Below are positions 62,568 to 64,000 of a DNA stretch of 64,000 nucleotides, in pieces. Every line of letters starts with the position of its first letter. Within the stretch, counting starts at the first letter, position 1. The DNA comes from Faecalibacterium prausnitzii. GTDB lineage: Bacteria > Bacillota > Clostridia > Oscillospirales > Ruminococcaceae. The DNA lies in assembly GCF_019967995.1 (NCBI RefSeq), contig NZ_CP065377.1, positions 1,426,001-1,490,000 on the forward strand, written 5' to 3'. Both the position numbers and the translations under genes were made by a program. The notes under the pieces are model-generated. The model was not told where the DNA came from. It did no database searches and saw nothing but the letters and a program-made list of their open reading frames with translations.

Positions 62568-62623
62568 GTCGATTTCTGGCGGGCAGTCCCGCCGATTCCA
62601 AATTGTGAGAAGGACGTGAATCT

Positions 62624-64000
62624 ATGAATTCGCCTTTGCTGGAAAAAATCTCGCAGCCCAGCGATCTCAAAAAGCTCTCCGGCCAGCAGGTCGAGCAGCT
62701 TTGTGCGGACATCCGCGAATTTTTATTGGAAAACGTATCCAAGACCGGTGGCCATCTGGCCTCCAACCTGGGGGCTGTGGAGCTGACGGTAGCGCTGCAC
62801 CGCGTCTTTGCGACCCCGCAGGACGAGATCGTGTTCGATGTGGGCCACCAGTGTTATACGCACAAGCTGCTGACCGGCCGCCGCGAGGGCTTTGCAAAGC
62901 TCCGCCAGCTCGACGGCCTGTCCGGTTTCCCGAACCCCAACGAGAGTGAACATGACGCCTTCATTTCCGGCCACGGCAACACCGCGCTGTCGGTCGGCAT
63001 CGGCATTGCGTGGGCCAAAAAGCTGCGGGGGGAGCCGGGGCAGGTGATCGTGCTCATCGGCGACGGTGCCTTTACTGGCGGCATGGTCTACGAGGGGATG
63101 AACAACATCGGCAGCCTGGACAATCTGCTCGTCGTTCTGAACGACAACAAGATGTCCATCTCCAAAAATGTAGGCGCGCTGTCCCGCTATCTCAAGCGTC
63201 TGCGCACCACCAATCGCTACTTCGATGCCAAGGAGAACGTGCGCAGCTTTCTGGACCACGTGCCTGTGGTCGGCACACCGCTCAAGGTGGCCATCCAGAA
63301 CAGCAAGGCCATGGTGCGCCGCGCTATGTACCACTCCACCATGTTTGAGGATATGGGCTTCCATTACTACGGCCCCTTTGACGGCAACAATGAGCAGGAA
63401 GTCGAACGGATCCTGCGCAGCATCCATAAGCAGCCCGGCCCGCACTTCCTGCATGTCGTCACGAAAAAGGGCAAGGGTTACGCGCCCGCCGAGAGCAACC
63501 CCGGCAACTTCCATGGGGTCTCGAAGTTCGACCTCATCGACAGCATCCCGGACCCGGAGGTCGCCCCGAAGGAATCGTTCTCGACCGTATTCGGCAACCT
63601 GCTGAATCAGGAGGGAGCAGCGGACAAAACCATCTGCGCCATCACGGCAGCGATGAAGTACGGCACCGGTCTGCAATTCTTTGCACACACGCACCCGGAG
63701 CGGTTCTTTGATGTAGGCATGGCCGAGCAGCACGCAGTGACCTTTGCCGCCGGTCTTGCCAGCCAAGGGATGCTGCCGGTGGTCTGCATTTATTCCACTT
63801 TTTTACAGCGCTCCTATGACCAGATCATCCACGACGTCAATCTGCTCAATGAGAACGTCGTCTTCGCCATCGACCGTGCCGGTTTTGTCCCGGCCGATGG
63901 TGAGACCCATCAGGGCATCTTTGACCCGGCTTTCCTGAGCCAGGTCGGCATCCCCATCTATTCGCCGTCGAACTATGCGGAGCTGCGGCACTGGCTGCCG
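62624..64000 (+). CDS. dxs: 1-deoxy-D-xylulose-5-phosphate synthase, N-terminal part (3' end outside window)
   Basis: The first 459 residues of DXS, which makes the C5 precursor for isoprenoids (MEP pathway) and thiamine/PLP. ThDP features: VGHQCYTHKLLTGR, FISGHGNTALSVGIG, the Mg/ThDP motif GDGAFTGGM...NN (near 146-175) and, in the second domain, the conserved glutamate in DVGMAEQHAVTFAAGLA. The frame is open to the last base; the C-terminal transketolase-like domain is cut off. Start ATG 62624 follows AGAAGGACG. Together with ispA it links precursor supply and prenyl chain synthesis. Confidence 0.96.
   Translation, partial: MNSPLLEKISQPSDLKKLSGQQVEQLCADIREFLLENVSKTGGHLASNLGAVELTVALHRVFATPQDEIVFDVGHQCYTHKLLTGRREGFAKLRQLDGLSGFPNPNESEHDAFISGHGNTALSVGIGIAWAKKLRGEPGQVIVLIGDGAFTGGMVYEGMNNIGSLDNLLVVLNDNKMSISKNVGALSRYLKRLRTTNRYFDAKENVRSFLDHVPVVGTPLKVAIQNSKAMVRRAMYHSTMFEDMGFHYYGPFDGNNEQEVERILRSIHKQPGPHFLHVVTKKGKGYAPAESNPGNFHGVSKFDLIDSIPDPEVAPKESFSTVFGNLLNQEGAADKTICAITAAMKYGTGLQFFAHTHPERFFDVGMAEQHAVTFAAGLASQGMLPVVCIYSTFLQRSYDQIIHDVNLLNENVVFAIDRAGFVPADGETHQGIFDPAFLSQVGIPIYSPSNYAELRHWLP

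Overview
This is a 64 kb stretch of chromosome from a high-GC, low-redundancy Firmicute of class Clostridia. The gene order and protein families point to the Oscillospiraceae/Ruminococcaceae, most likely the Faecalibacterium/Subdoligranulum/Gemmiger group. That placement is inferred from overall gene content, the roughly 55-60 % GC codon bias (strongly GC-ending codons), sigma-A promoters and Firmicute-specific genes (HPr kinase, WhiA, T-box, PhoP-type boxes, fused SecDF); no rRNA gene is present to confirm it. No tRNA, rRNA, CRISPR array, insertion sequence or prophage was seen. Both ends cut a gene: thrC at the left edge and dxs at the right edge.

Layout. 1-9.9 kb (+): threonine synthase (partial), a metallophosphoesterase, the protein quality-control set tig-clpP-clpX, a class Ic aminotransferase, secDF and nrdR. 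9.9-11.0 kb (-): DUF421 and DUF4363 membrane proteins. 11.1-14.4 kb (+): a divergent GerA-type germinant-receptor operon (A, B-like, C-like) behind a forespore-sigma-like promoter. 14.4-18.3 kb (-): a Na/phosphate cotransporter translationally coupled to a PhoB/PhoR two-component pair, with Pho-box repeats upstream. 18.4-19.0 kb: a low-GC islet with a small XRE repressor divergent from a 30-residue membrane peptide, sharing a palindromic operator. 19.1-27.7 kb (+): hprK-murB-rapZ-whiA-dnaE, then pfkA. 27.8-29.9 kb (-): a TtcA-like tRNA thiolase with its own cysteine desulfurase. 30-34.4 kb (+): uracil permease behind a leader-peptide attenuator, rubrerythrin, a DUF1624 membrane protein, flavodoxin with two operator-like dyads, and small cysteine proteins. 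34.5-40.9 kb: a HAD hydrolase (-), a PRC-barrel sporulation-type protein, an LTA-synthase-like sulfatase, rpsB-tsf, an acetyltransferase and a hydrolase. 40.9-43.2 kb (-): cstA under a T-box riboswitch. 43.3-47.1 kb (+): a YerC/TrpR-like regulator, an unknown protein, a HAD phosphatase and a serine-rich SGNH hydrolase. 47.3-55.3 kb (+): HAD, ABC-F, Gx transporter, lon, engB, methyltransferase, hslO. 55.3-56.8 kb (-): yqfD and yqfC; 56.8-57.9 kb (+): a YlbJ-like protein. 57.9-64 kb (+): Asp23-nusB-TsaD paralogue-xseA-xseB-ispA-yuiD-like-dxs.

How it fits together. Most of the window is housekeeping: proteostasis (tig/clpPX/lon/hslO), protein export (secDF), ribosome and translation (rpsB, tsf, nusB, engB), replication and nucleotide control (dnaE, nrdR, xseAB), carbon control (hprK, rapZ, pfkA) and isoprenoid synthesis (ispA, dxs). 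The more interesting layer is regulatory RNA and small-operator biology in the gaps: a candidate UTP-type attenuator ahead of uraA, a T-box ahead of cstA, Pho boxes ahead of the phosphate operon, paired dyads ahead of flavodoxin, and the XRE/micropeptide module. Several sporulation-associated genes (gerA-like, yqfC, yqfD, ylbJ-like, ylmC-like) are present, some of them strongly divergent.
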